Notes: a model not told the origin generated them from the letters alone. A DNA stretch of 64,000 bases from Mycolicibacterium iranicum (GCF_014190915.1 NZ_JACHVU010000007.1:186001-250000); one strand, 5' to 3'. Numbered from the stretch's first letter, positions 7,549 to 16,142 are shown. Numbers and translations are program-made.

Positions 7549-8898
7549 GTGGCATTTTTCAAGAAGCCGGACGTCGGCAGCTGGACCGAGAACTGGCCCG
7601 AGCTCGGCACAGCCCCGGTCAACTACGAGGATTCGATCGATCCCGAGCAGTGGAAGCTGGAGCAGCAGGCCATCTTCCGCAAGACGTGGCTGCAGATGGG
7701 CCGCATCGAGCTGATCCCGAAGAAGGGCCGCTACATCACCCGTGAGCTCCCGTCCGTCGGTCCCGGCGTCTCGATCATCATCGTCAACGACGGCGAGCAG
7801 ATCCGCGCCTTCTACAACCTGTGCCGCCACCGCGGCAACAAACTGGTGTGGAACGACTACCCCGGAGAGGAGACGTCCGGAACCTGCCGGCAATTCGTCT
7901 GCAAGTACCACGCCTGGCGGTACGACCTCAAGGGCGACCTGACCTTCGTCCAGCAGGAGCAGGAGTTCTTCGACCTCGACAAGGCCGACTACCCGCTCAA
8001 GTCGGTGCGCTGCGAGGTGTGGGAAGGCTTCATCTTCGTCAACTTCGACGACAACGCCGTCTCGCTCGAGGAGTACCTGGGCGAATTCGGCCAGGGCCTC
8101 AAGGGTTACCCGTTCCACGAGATGACCGAGCACTACAGCTACCGCTCGGAGATCAAGTCGAACTGGAAGCTGTTCATCGACGCGTTCGTCGAGTTCTACC
8201 ACGCACCCATCCTGCACATGAAGCAGGCGGAGAAGGAGGAGGCCGAGAAGCTGGCCAAGTTCGGCTTCGAGGCGCTGCACTACGACATCAAGGGCGACCA
8301 CTCGATGATCTCGTCCTGGGGCGGCATGAGCCCGCCGAAGGACCTGAACATGGTCAAGCCCATCGAGCGCATCCTGCACAGCGGCCTGTTCGGGCCGTGG
8401 GACCGCCCCGACATCAAGGGCATCCTGCCCGACGAGTTGCCGCCGGCCATCAATCCGGGCCGTCACAAGACCTGGGGCCAGGACTCGTTCGAGTTCTTCC
8501 CGAACTGGACCCTGCTCTTCTGGGTGCCGGGCTGGTATCTCACCTACAACTACTGGCCCACCGGCGTGGACTCCCACATCTTCCAGGCCGACCTGTACTT
8601 CGTGCCGCCGAAGAACCTGCGCGAGAGGCTGTCTCAGGAACTCGCCGCGGTGACCTTCAAGGAGTACGCGTTCCAGGACGCCAACACCCTGGAGGCCACC
8701 CAGACGCAGATCGGCACCCGTGCCGTGCTCGATTTCCCGCTGTGCGACCAGGAAGTGCTGCTGCGCCACCTGCACCACACCGCCCACCAGTACGTCGACC
8801 GGTACAAGGAGAGCCTCGCCAACGGCTCCTCGAACGGGGCAGGTTCCCCGAACGGCGCGGCAACCACGACGACCGAGAAGGAGTCCGCGAATGTCTAA
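7549..8898 (+). CDS. Rieske non-heme iron oxygenase, alpha (catalytic) subunit
   Basis: 449 aa. The Rieske [2Fe-2S] ligands are C92-x-H94 and C118-x2-H121. The mononuclear iron site is visible as D211 and E215-x2-H218-x4-H223 (EFYHAPILH). It should hydroxylate or dihydroxylate a ring substrate using O2 and electrons from a ferredoxin/reductase. The GTG start at 7549 follows AGAAAGG by 8 nt. No reductase is encoded nearby and no typical beta subunit follows; the next gene is a 109-aa protein that overlaps it by 8 nt. The only [2Fe-2S] ferredoxin in the window is at 53030. Confidence 0.93.
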   Translation: MAFFKKPDVGSWTENWPELGTAPVNYEDSIDPEQWKLEQQAIFRKTWLQMGRIELIPKKGRYITRELPSVGPGVSIIIVNDGEQIRAFYNLCRHRGNKLVWNDYPGEETSGTCRQFVCKYHAWRYDLKGDLTFVQQEQEFFDLDKADYPLKSVRCEVWEGFIFVNFDDNAVSLEEYLGEFGQGLKGYPFHEMTEHYSYRSEIKSNWKLFIDAFVEFYHAPILHMKQAEKEEAEKLAKFGFEALHYDIKGDHSMISSWGGMSPPKDLNMVKPIERILHSGLFGPWDRPDIKGILPDELPPAINPGRHKTWGQDSFEFFPNWTLLFWVPGWYLTYNYWPTGVDSHIFQADLYFVPPKNLRERLSQELAAVTFKEYAFQDANTLEATQTQIGTRAVLDFPLCDQEVLLRHLHHTAHQYVDRYKESLANGSSNGAGSPNGAATTTTEKESANV

Positions 8899-9220
8899 GC
8901 TTCCGGAAGAATTCGCCGATCTGGAGCGGTTCAGCGACTGGTGCCTGCCCACCGAGGAGGAGCGCTACCAGAAGCGTCTGAACTCCACGATGGACGAGAT
9001 GCAGGAACTGTACGATGCCGGAATGGCGCGGCTCGAGGACATCATGGTCTACGTCGATGCGCGATTCCCGCTCGCCAGCATGCCCGATGATGCGAAAGCG
9101 CTTGTGCATCTAGGGCAGTCGATCGTGATGGTCAGCTTCCCGATCGAGGTGTGGAAGCAGCCACGAGTGCTCGACAGCGGCGCCGCCTACATCAACCTGA
9201 TCAAGGAGCCGGTGGTCTAA
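8891..9220 (+). CDS. small conserved-looking protein coupled to the Rieske oxygenase gene
   Basis: 109 aa, not recognised. It is acidic and mainly helical by appearance (MSKLPEEFADLERFSDWCL, then charged EEERYQKRL and MDEMQELYDAG), with no signal peptide or membrane segment. The ATG lies inside the end of the Rieske gene (8 nt overlap) and it shares the operon, so stoichiometric expression with the oxygenase is likely. It is shorter than a classical beta subunit (about 160-180 aa) and lacks obvious NTF2 features. It may be an accessory or stabilising subunit; that is inference from position. Confidence 0.8.
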   Translation: MSKLPEEFADLERFSDWCLPTEEERYQKRLNSTMDEMQELYDAGMARLEDIMVYVDARFPLASMPDDAKALVHLGQSIVMVSFPIEVWKQPRVLDSGAAYINLIKEPVV

Positions 9221-9222
9221 GG

Positions 9223-10503
9223 GTGCCCCCTCCACCGCCAGAGCCCAGCGCCCTTCGCGCAAGCGGTTCATCGACCACCCTCAAGGCCGCGGGCTACGTC
9301 GACGTCGACGCCGGCGAGATCGTCCGGCCCGCAGTCATCCACGTCGCCGACGGCCGGATAGTCGGCCTCGGCGGTGATACACCGGACGGCTCCACCGAGA
9401 TCGATCTGGGCGACTCGATCCTGCTGCCCGGGCTGATGGACATGGAGGTCAACCTCCTGATGGGCGGGCGGGGCGAGAACCCCGGCCTGTCCCAGGTTCA
9501 GGACGATCCGGCCACCCGCGTGCTGCGCGCGGTGGGCAACGCGCGCCGTACCCTGCGCGCGGGGTTCACCACGGTGCGCAACCTCGGGTTGTTCGTCAAG
9601 ACAGGCGGCTACCTGCTCGACGTCGCGCTCGGCAAGGCGATCGCGGCCGGCTGGATCGACGGCCCGCGGGTCATCCCGGCCGGGCACGCGATCACGCCGA
9701 CCGGTGGGCACCTCGATCCGACGATGTTCGCCGCGTTCATGCCGGGCGCCCTTGAGCTGACGATCGAGGAGGGCATCGCCAACGGGGTCGACGAGATCCG
9801 CAAGGCGGTGCGCTACCAGATCAAGCACGGTGCCGAACTGATCAAGGTCTGCGTGTCCGGTGGCGTGATGTCGTTGACCGGAGAGGCTGGGGCGCAGCAC
9901 TATTCGGACGAGGAGCTCAGGGCCATCGTCGACGAGGCGCACCGGCGGGGTCTGCGCGTCGCTGCGCACACGCACGGCGCCGAGGCGGTCAAGCACGCGG
10001 TGGCCTGCGGCATCGACTGCATCGAGCACGGCTTCCTGATGGATGACGAGGCCATCCAGATGCTCGTCGACAACGACCGGTTCCTGGTGACCACGCGACG
10101 CCTGGCAGAAGCCATGGATGTCTCGAAGGCACCGAAAGAGCTGCAGGACAAGGCCGCCGAGATGTTCCCCAAGGCGCGCACGTCGATCAAGGCGGCCTAC
10201 GAGGCGGGGGTGAAGATCGCGGTCGGCACCGATGCGCCCGCCATCCCCCACGGGAAGAATGCCGACGAGCTGGTCACGCTCGTCGACTGGGGCATGCCAC
10301 CGGCGGCCGTGCTGCGCGCGGCGACGGTCGTCGCCGCCGATCTGATCAACCGTTCCGATTCGCTCGGACGTCTGGCCGAGGGCTACATCGCCGACATCAT
10401 CGCGGTGCCCGGCGACCCCCTCGCAGACATCGGCGTTACACGGGATGTCAACTTTGTAATGAAGGACGGTAAGGTCTTCAAGAATGACGCCAACGAGAAC
10501 TGA
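9223..10503 (+). CDS. amidohydrolase (imidazolonepropionase/prolidase-like) lacking the N-terminal HxH
   Basis: 426 aa if the GTG at 9223 is used, directly after the preceding TAA. The overall pattern is that of cyclic amidohydrolases: LLPGLMDM, a Lys in GAELIKVCVSGG, His in AAHTHGAEAVKHAVACG and CIEHG, and a C-terminal GTDAP. The usual metal-binding HxH after PGLxD is replaced by Glu75-Val-Asn77 (DMEVNL), so a standard binuclear metal site cannot form as in relatives. It may be mononuclear or catalytically altered. It lies in the Rieske operon and its 3' end overlaps the SnoaL-like gene by 20 nt. The exact start is uncertain. Confidence 0.85.
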   Translation: MPPPPPEPSALRASGSSTTLKAAGYVDVDAGEIVRPAVIHVADGRIVGLGGDTPDGSTEIDLGDSILLPGLMDMEVNLLMGGRGENPGLSQVQDDPATRVLRAVGNARRTLRAGFTTVRNLGLFVKTGGYLLDVALGKAIAAGWIDGPRVIPAGHAITPTGGHLDPTMFAAFMPGALELTIEEGIANGVDEIRKAVRYQIKHGAELIKVCVSGGVMSLTGEAGAQHYSDEELRAIVDEAHRRGLRVAAHTHGAEAVKHAVACGIDCIEHGFLMDDEAIQMLVDNDRFLVTTRRLAEAMDVSKAPKELQDKAAEMFPKARTSIKAAYEAGVKIAVGTDAPAIPHGKNADELVTLVDWGMPPAAVLRAATVVAADLINRSDSLGRLAEGYIADIIAVPGDPLADIGVTRDVNFVMKDGKVFKNDANEN

Positions 10504-10915
10504 GGACCTGGTCGAGATCCACCAGCTCCTCGCCAAGTACGCGGTCACGATCACCCAGGGTGACGTCGACGGGTTGGTCGAGGTGTTCACCCCGGACGGC
10601 ACCTACAGCGCGTTCGGCGACACCTACACGCTCAACCGGTTCCCCGTGCTCGTCGACGCCGCACCCAAGGGACTGTTCATGACCGGGACCGCGCTCGTGG
10701 ACCTGGTCGAAGGCGCAGACACCGCGACGGGGACCCAGCCGCTGTGCTTCATCGAGCATTCCCAGCACGACATGCGCATCGGTTACTACCGCGACACCTA
10801 TCTGCGTACCGAGGGCGGCTGGCGGCTCAAGACCCGCGCGATGACGTTCATCCGGCGCAACGGCGATCACGACTCGGGCCGTCCGCACGCGATCGGGAGG
10901 CCTGAAGCCGGATGA
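10484..10915 (+). CDS. SnoaL/NTF2-like protein
   Basis: 143 aa with the typical cone-fold pattern: an N-terminal helix VEIHQLLAKYAVTITQGDVDGL, then LVEVFTPDGTY and a C-terminal YRDTYLRTEGGWRLKTRAM. Members are small cyclases, isomerases, dehydratases or ligand-binding proteins; beta subunits of Rieske oxygenases share this fold. Its place in the Rieske operon makes a subunit or product-handling role possible, but length and spacing do not decide. The ATG overlaps the amidohydrolase end by 20 nt and its own TGA overlaps the next ATG (ATGA). Confidence 0.85.
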   Translation: MTPTRTEDLVEIHQLLAKYAVTITQGDVDGLVEVFTPDGTYSAFGDTYTLNRFPVLVDAAPKGLFMTGTALVDLVEGADTATGTQPLCFIEHSQHDMRIGYYRDTYLRTEGGWRLKTRAMTFIRRNGDHDSGRPHAIGRPEAG

Positions 10916-12033
10916 CCGACCTCTTCGAACCCGCGACGTTCCGCACCGCGCTGCGGACCTGGCTCGACGAGAACGACCTCACCCCACCCGACGATCACTC
11001 GCTGCAGGGTCACATGCAGCAGTTCGCCCGCGTGCAGCGTGCGCTCTACGACGGCGGATGGAGCCGGTACGGCTGGCCCGAGGAGGCCGGTGGACTCGGC
11101 GGACCCGCGATGCTGCGGGCCATCGTCGGCGAAGAAGTGGTCGGCCGCCGATTGGCCGAGCCAGGTCCGTACTCGATGCTCGAGGTGCTCACCCCGACGA
11201 TGATCGACTACGCACAGCCCGAGCTCGCCGCCGAGATGGTGCCCAAGCTGCTGAGCGGTGAAGAGCAGTGGTGCCAAGGGTTCTCGGAGCCCGGGTCGGG
11301 CAGCGACCTGGCCTCGCTGTCGACGCGCGCCGTCCAGCGCGGCGACACGTGGGTGATCAACGGCCAGAAGGTGTGGACCAGCTTCGCCCAGTTCTCCCAC
11401 CGGTGCGTGCTCCTGACCCGCACCGGCGATGCGGACACCCCTGACCACCAGGCCATCACGGCGTTCTTCGTCGACGTCGACACCCCCGGCATCAGCGTCC
11501 GTCCGCTGCGCACCATGCACGACGTCGACGAGTTCTGCGAGGTGTACTTCGACGACGTGGAGGTCGACTCCAGCCGGATGCTCGGAAAGCCTGGCGACGG
11601 TTGGCAATTGGCGATGGATCTACTCCCCTACGAGCGCTCCACCTGCTTCTGGCAACGGATCGCCTACCTCTACTCGCGATTCGACGGACTGGTCGACGAG
11701 GTCCGGGGCCGCGGCCAGGCGATCGATGTCGACATGGGTGAGGTGTATCTGGCTCTGCACACGCTGCGCTGCCGGTCCCGCGCCACCCAACATCGCCTCG
11801 CCGAGGGTCAGAAGCTCGGTGCCGACACCTCGATCGACAAGGTCTTGCTCGCCGGCGCCGAACAACGCCTCTACGACACCGTTCGCGATCTACTTCCCGG
11901 TGTCATCGAGCTCGACGACACCGAATGGCGCACGGAGTATCTGTATTCGCGGGCCGCCACCATCTACGGCGGCACCGCGGAGATACAGCGCAACATCATC
12001 GCCCGTCGCCTGCTCGACCTCGGCAAGGAGTGA
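10912..12033 (+). CDS. acyl-CoA dehydrogenase, subunit with helix-G Glu (FadE pair A)
   Basis: 373 aa. FAD-domain motifs are WCQGFSEPGSGSDLAS and KVWTSFAQ; the C-terminus has IYGGTAEIQRNIIARRLL. The usual YEGT Glu is Gly here, while a Glu occurs in LLPYERST on the helix-G segment, the arrangement seen in heterotetrameric mycobacterial steroid-type dehydrogenases (ChsE family). The neighbouring 12036 gene encodes a shorter dehydrogenase-like partner, so an alpha2-beta2 enzyme is likely. It starts in a 4-nt overlap with the SnoaL-like gene. Confidence 0.9.
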   Translation: MTDLFEPATFRTALRTWLDENDLTPPDDHSLQGHMQQFARVQRALYDGGWSRYGWPEEAGGLGGPAMLRAIVGEEVVGRRLAEPGPYSMLEVLTPTMIDYAQPELAAEMVPKLLSGEEQWCQGFSEPGSGSDLASLSTRAVQRGDTWVINGQKVWTSFAQFSHRCVLLTRTGDADTPDHQAITAFFVDVDTPGISVRPLRTMHDVDEFCEVYFDDVEVDSSRMLGKPGDGWQLAMDLLPYERSTCFWQRIAYLYSRFDGLVDEVRGRGQAIDVDMGEVYLALHTLRCRSRATQHRLAEGQKLGADTSIDKVLLAGAEQRLYDTVRDLLPGVIELDDTEWRTEYLYSRAATIYGGTAEIQRNIIARRLLDLGKE

Positions 12034-12035
12034 TC

Positions 12036-12836
12036 GTGGATCAACACTCTCTCGACATGCTCGAAGTCTCCCTGCGCAAGACCATGGAGTCGGCGTCGGG
12101 GCCGGAGCTCGACGCCGCGCTGGCCAACCTGGGGTGGGGCGACATGCTCACCGAGGTCCCGGAGCTCGCGCTGCCCCTGTACTTCCGGCTCCTGGGCGAA
12201 ACCGGTGCGCACGCATCGATTCTCGTCGACGTCGTCCTGCACGCGACAGGCAACACCATCGGCGACACGGTCGAGTTGCCGCTGCCCTTCGCAGGCAACG
12301 CGTGGGTGGTGTGGGACCGCATCAGCCCCGAAAGCCTCGACCCGACGCTCGGCGGGCTCCCGCTGCGCCGCGAGGAGGAGGGCTACCCGATCCGCGTGGC
12401 CGAGGCGCGTGTCGCGGTGGGCTGGTGGCTCGTCGGCGCGGCACGAGCGATGCTGGCACTGGCCCGTCAGCACGCGCTGGACCGCGTGCAGTTCGGCAAG
12501 CCGATCGCCTCGTTCCAAGCGGTGCGGCACAGGTTGGCCGAGACCCTGGTGGCGATCGAGGGCGCCGAGGCGACGCTGACTCTGCCCGGCGTGGACAACC
12601 CCGACCTGACGGCGCTGCTGGCCAAGGCCGCGGCCGGAAAGGCCGCGCTGACGGCGGCCCGGAACTGCCAGCAGGTGCTCGGTGGTATCGGCTTCACCGA
12701 GGAGCACGCGCTCGCCCATCACGTGAAGCGCGTGCTCGTCCTCGACGGACTGCTGGGCAGCTCAAAGGAATTGACGAAGCGCGCCGGCGCGGGCCTGCGC
12801 GCCCGCGGCTCGGTCCCGCGCCTCGCCCAGCTGTAG
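12036..12836 (+). CDS. acyl-CoA dehydrogenase, partner subunit (FadE pair A)
   Basis: 266 aa, shorter than a full FadE protein. The N-terminal half (MLEVSLRKTMESASG, with PLYFRLLGETGAHAS) and the C-terminal QQVLGGIGFTEEHALAHHVKR mark it as a dehydrogenase-fold protein, but the central FAD-binding beta domain is much reduced. Such proteins pair with a catalytic FadE subunit to share FAD sites. The GTG start at 12036 lies 2 nt after the TGA of the catalytic subunit and GGCAAGGAG precedes it. Last gene of the Rieske operon. Confidence 0.88.
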   Translation: MDQHSLDMLEVSLRKTMESASGPELDAALANLGWGDMLTEVPELALPLYFRLLGETGAHASILVDVVLHATGNTIGDTVELPLPFAGNAWVVWDRISPESLDPTLGGLPLRREEEGYPIRVAEARVAVGWWLVGAARAMLALARQHALDRVQFGKPIASFQAVRHRLAETLVAIEGAEATLTLPGVDNPDLTALLAKAAAGKAALTAARNCQQVLGGIGFTEEHALAHHVKRVLVLDGLLGSSKELTKRAGAGLRARGSVPRLAQL

Positions 12837-12855
12837 AGCCCCCCGCACCGACCCC

Positions 12856-12946
12856 GCACCGCGAGCGCGCGTGTCTGCACCCCGACGCGCCGAGAAGACG
12901 TGGCATTCCGCGCACACTCGACGGCAACCGAGCGTGCGCCGGTGCC
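12856..12946. repeat. dispersed palindromic intergenic element, copy 1
   Basis: Positions 12856-12880 are identical, base for base over 25 nt, to 48660-48684, and the next 12 nt match at 10. The element is bounded by GCACCG (12856-12861) and CGGTGC further right, and contains GCGCACACTCG paired with CGAGCGTGCGC. It fills the gap between two convergent genes (ends at 12836 and 12948), as does copy 2. It could act as a two-way terminator or be a mobile palindromic element. Confidence 0.8.
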
Positions 12947-12947
12947 G

Positions 12948-13730
12948 CTACTTGATGTTGGCCTTCATCTCTTCGAGGTTCACCAGCACCGGCCATCCCC
13001 CGACGCTCAGCGCGTTGCCGTGGCCGGTCTGGTGCACGTCGAACACCGACTGGATGGCCGCGTAGAAACCTTGCACGTCCAACGTCTGGTTCACCGCGCG
13101 CTTGGCCTGGCGTAAGGCGAACGGCGGCATCTTGGCGATCTGCTCGGCCAGTGCCCGGGTTTCGCTGTCGAGCTGATCGCGCGGGACGACGCGGTTCACC
13201 ATGCCGGTGCTCGCCACCTCGTCGGCGGTCATCGCCCGGCCCGTGAAGAGGATCTCTTTGGCCTTGCGCGGACCGAGTTCCCAGGTGTGACCGTGGTACT
13301 CGACGCCACCGATGCCCATCAGCACGACAGGGTCGGAGAACTGGGCGTCGTCGGCGGCGATGATCAGATCGCAGGGCCAGCACAGCAGCAGGCCACCGGA
13401 GATGCAGCGGCCCTGCACCGCGGCGATCGACGGCTTGGGGACGTTGCGCCAGCGCAGCGTGTATTCGAGATAGCGCTTGGCCTCGTGCTGGATGATGAAC
13501 TCCAGGGTGATCTTGTCCGGGACCGGCCCTCCGCCCCGCAGGTCGTGACCGGCGGAGAAGTGCTTGCCGTTGGCGCGCAGCACGATCACCGATACCTCGT
13601 TGTCCTCGGCGGCGCGCGTCCACGCCGCGTCGAGTTCGTCGAGCAACTCCGGATTCTGCGCATTGGCAGCCTCGGGCCGGTTCAGCGTGATGGTGGCGAT
13701 CCGGTCGGTCACGTCATAGTCGATGTACAC
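12948..13730 (-). CDS. enoyl-CoA hydratase/isomerase family protein
   Basis: 260 aa crotonase. It has ITLNRPEAANAQN, the first oxyanion-hole segment HFSAGHDL, and the GRCISGGLLLCWPCDL segment. It should act on an enoyl-CoA intermediate. Monocistronic on the minus strand and divergent from the TetR gene; the shared 210-nt region holds a regulon palindrome at 13869. Its 3' end faces the Rieske operon across repeat copy 1. Confidence 0.92.
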   Translation of the reverse strand: MYIDYDVTDRIATITLNRPEAANAQNPELLDELDAAWTRAAEDNEVSVIVLRANGKHFSAGHDLRGGGPVPDKITLEFIIQHEAKRYLEYTLRWRNVPKPSIAAVQGRCISGGLLLCWPCDLIIAADDAQFSDPVVLMGIGGVEYHGHTWELGPRKAKEILFTGRAMTADEVASTGMVNRVVPRDQLDSETRALAEQIAKMPPFALRQAKRAVNQTLDVQGFYAAIQSVFDVHQTGHGNALSVGGWPVLVNLEEMKANIK

Positions 13731-13868
13731 GGCGGTTCCTCGGAGTCGGGTGACGGTCGGACAGTGGACGGAAGCTGGAATGAAAAAGACGACAGAAACG
13801 GTTGACGCTCCAGGAGGCCCACCGAACCCGATGGGCCGCGAGATATAGGCCTTCTGTTATCACCAAAA

Positions 13869-13885
13869 TGAGAATACTATTCTCG
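13869..13885. promoter_or_regulatory. regulon palindrome (TGAGAATACTATTCTCG)
   Basis: A 7-3-7 palindrome with one outer mismatch, centred 64 nt before the TetR start and 147 nt before the crotonase start. The centre contains TACTAT (13875-13880), which fits a mycobacterial -10 element (TAnnnT), so the site may cover the promoter. Its position upstream of the TetR gene suggests autoregulation, which is usual in that family. Confidence 0.82.
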
Positions 13886-13940
13886 TGATGAGGAAGTTAC
13901 AATCTCTGACACGTGGGCCGAGAGGGGGTCGAGGACCGCT

Positions 13941-14660
13941 ATGGCGAGGCGTTCTCCGGTACAGTCAGTTCATGTTCTCCCCAGTCGGCCGGCATCTGAG
14001 CCACCGGTGACCAGCCCCAGCGAAGAACCCGCCTGGAAGCAGCGGGCGGTCGAGCGCTCGATCAAGACCGCCAAACTCCGCGCCGCCCAGCGCGTGCAGC
14101 GGTTCCTCGACGCCGCGCAGGCCATCATCATCGAAAAGGGCAGCACCGACTTCACCGTCCAAGAGGTCGTCGACCGCTCGCGCCAGTCGCTGCGAAGCTT
14201 CTACCTGCAGTTCGATGGCAAACACGAACTTCTGCTTGCGCTCTTCGAAGACGCGTTGAGCCGCTCTGCCGAACAGATCCGCGCTGCCACCTCGGGCCAG
14301 GAAGCCCCCATCGATCGCCTCAAGGTGGCCATTCAGCTGCTCTTCGAGTCGTCGCGCCCGGATCCCGCGGCCAAGCGACCACTGTTCACCGACTTCGCCC
14401 CGCGGCTGCTCGTTTCGCATCCGTCCGAGGTCAAGGTGGCCCACGCGCCGCTTCTCGCCCTGCTCACGGAGCTGATGGAGGAAGCGAGCGAGGCCGGCCA
14501 ACTCCGTGAGGGAATCAACCCCAAGCGCATGGCCGCGATGACGATGCAGACCGTCATGTTCGTGGCCCAGTCCAGCGGCGATTCCGACGAAAACGCAACT
14601 CACCCCATCACTGCGGACGAAGTCTGGGACTTCTGTGCGCATGGATTCTCCGCCGAATAG
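13941..14660 (+). CDS. TetR/AcrR family transcriptional regulator, candidate master regulator
   Basis: 239 aa. After a non-conserved N-terminal tail of about 50 residues comes the helix-turn-helix domain (RVQRFLDAAQAIIIEKG, FTVQEVVDRSRQS, SFYLQFDGKHELLLALFE), followed by a helical ligand-binding domain. The start at 13941 follows GAGG by 6 nt; a GTG at 14007 is an alternative that would trim the tail. Of the TetR genes here it is the only one next to a copy of the TGAGAAT palindrome, so I infer that it binds this site and controls the island. The ligand could be a CoA thioester or a ring intermediate; nothing in the sequence decides. Confidence 0.88.
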   Translation: MARRSPVQSVHVLPSRPASEPPVTSPSEEPAWKQRAVERSIKTAKLRAAQRVQRFLDAAQAIIIEKGSTDFTVQEVVDRSRQSLRSFYLQFDGKHELLLALFEDALSRSAEQIRAATSGQEAPIDRLKVAIQLLFESSRPDPAAKRPLFTDFAPRLLVSHPSEVKVAHAPLLALLTELMEEASEAGQLREGINPKRMAAMTMQTVMFVAQSSGDSDENATHPITADEVWDFCAHGFSAE

Positions 14661-14898
14661 CCCGAGAATCACGCTCTAGCCCAGCTAGAATTCTCTTTTC
14701 CGCGCGGCCCGGTCGCGCTCTCGTTGCCGACTCGAGTTTCGTTGTGCTCAGCACACGAGAGGATTGTTCTTCTCAGAAGAGAGGAGTAATTGCACTGAGC
14801 GAGTCCGCCATTGACACTCGCGGCCCCGCGATGACACAGTTGTGAGACAAATTGCAGCCCGATGTCTTACGCAAGACTGATCCAGCGAGAGGGAACCC
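14661..14898 (+). promoter_or_regulatory. P450 upstream region with half-sites and a 6-1-6 palindrome
   Basis: A 238-nt non-coding stretch. It carries GAGAAT at 14664-14669 and ATTCTC at 14690-14695, the two arms of the regulon palindrome but 20 nt apart, so at best a weak site. A separate perfect palindrome TGTGCT-C-AGCACA lies at 14743-14755, and TTGTGAGACAA at 14840-14850. GAGAGGG sits 5 nt before the GTG of the P450 gene. Which element matters is not clear from sequence. Confidence 0.5.
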
Positions 14899-16107
14899 GT
14901 GACGATCAGCGCTGATAACTCCCACGTGCAGAACGCCGCACCTGAGGAGCTGTACTACGACACCTACAGCGTCGACCTCAACATGAATCCCTACCCGGTG
15001 TTCGCTCGCCTGCGTGAGGAAGCGCCGCTTTACTACAACGCCACGCATGACTTCTACGCGCTGAGCAGGTTCGAAGACGTCAACAAGGCGCTCATCGACC
15101 ACGAGACGTTCATCTCCGGACGCGGCGCTCTCCTCGAGATCATCAAGTCCGGCATGGAGATCCCGCCCGGAACGCTGATCTTCGAGGATCCCCCGATCCA
15201 CAACATCCACCGCAACCTGCTGTCGCGGATGTTCACGCCGCGCAAGGTCCTGGCGCTCGAACCCCAGATCCGGGAGTTCACCGCGCGGTGCCTCGACCCG
15301 CTCGTGGGCGCCGAGAAATTCGACTTCGTCAACGACCTCGGCGAGCAGATGCCGATGCGCGTCATCGGGATGCTGCTCGGCATCCCGGAGGCCGACCAGC
15401 GCCGCGTCACCGACCACGGCGAGGCCACGCTGCAGAGCAAGCAGGTCGACCTGATGGCCACCGGCGAGGTGTTCGCGGAGTTCATCGACTACCGCACCAA
15501 GCATCCGTCCGACGACATCATGACCGACTTGCTCAATGTCGAGTTCGAAGACGAGACGGGGACGGTTCGCCGGCTGCGCCGCGACGAACTGCTCATGTAT
15601 CTGACCGTGGTCGCCACGGCCGGCGCCGAGACCACCACCCGCCTGATCGGTTGGGCGGGTAAGACTTTGGCGGAGTACCCGGATCAGCGGCGGGAACTGG
15701 CCGAGAACCCCGAATTGATCCCCGGGGCGATCGAGGAGATCCTGCGGTGGGAGCCGCCCGCCCTGCAGGTGGCCCGCTACGTCGCGCGCGACACCGAGTA
15801 CTACGGCCAGAAGGTGCCCGCAGGCAGCGCCATCCTCCTGCTCATGGGTGCGGCCAACCGGGATCACCGCCGGTTCCCGCCCGACGGCGACGTCTTCGAC
15901 ATCCACCGGGAGCTCCGCTCGCACCTGACTTTCGGTGCGGGAACGCACTTCTGCATGGGGAACGCGCTGGCGCGTCTGGAAGGCCGCATCGCCCTCGAAG
16001 AAATCCTCAAACGCTTCCCGACGTGGGACGTGGACTGGCCCAACGCCGTTCCGTCCCAGACCACCGCAGTGCGCGGCTGGGAATCCATGCCCACCTTCGT
16101 TTCCTGA
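14899..16107 (+). CDS. cytochrome P450
   Basis: 402 aa soluble bacterial P450 with no membrane anchor. It has the I-helix AGAETTTR, the K-helix EILRWEPP (ExxR), and the heme-binding loop FGAGTHFCMG with the thiolate Cys at about residue 352. It should hydroxylate a lipophilic substrate using ferredoxin-supplied electrons. The GTG start follows GAGAGGG by 5 nt. The mycofactocin-type SDR gene follows 35 nt later, which suggests that the P450 alcohol product is oxidised by that SDR. The CYP family cannot be assigned by eye. Confidence 0.94.
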   Translation: MTISADNSHVQNAAPEELYYDTYSVDLNMNPYPVFARLREEAPLYYNATHDFYALSRFEDVNKALIDHETFISGRGALLEIIKSGMEIPPGTLIFEDPPIHNIHRNLLSRMFTPRKVLALEPQIREFTARCLDPLVGAEKFDFVNDLGEQMPMRVIGMLLGIPEADQRRVTDHGEATLQSKQVDLMATGEVFAEFIDYRTKHPSDDIMTDLLNVEFEDETGTVRRLRRDELLMYLTVVATAGAETTTRLIGWAGKTLAEYPDQRRELAENPELIPGAIEEILRWEPPALQVARYVARDTEYYGQKVPAGSAILLLMGAANRDHRRFPPDGDVFDIHRELRSHLTFGAGTHFCMGNALARLEGRIALEEILKRFPTWDVDWPNAVPSQTTAVRGWESMPTFVS

Positions 16108-16142
16108 GAACACCACACCAACACCCCAAAGGACGCAGACAC

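Noticed and set aside
7471..8952. 493-codon open frame on the minus strand opposite the Rieske gene
   Set aside because: Composition is typical of a reverse-strand shadow (repeated Val, Leu, Arg), and it would overlap the whole of a well-supported oxygenase.
14811..14839. TTGACA at 14811 as -35 box of the P450 promoter
   Set aside because: No acceptable -10 hexamer is found 16-19 nt downstream.
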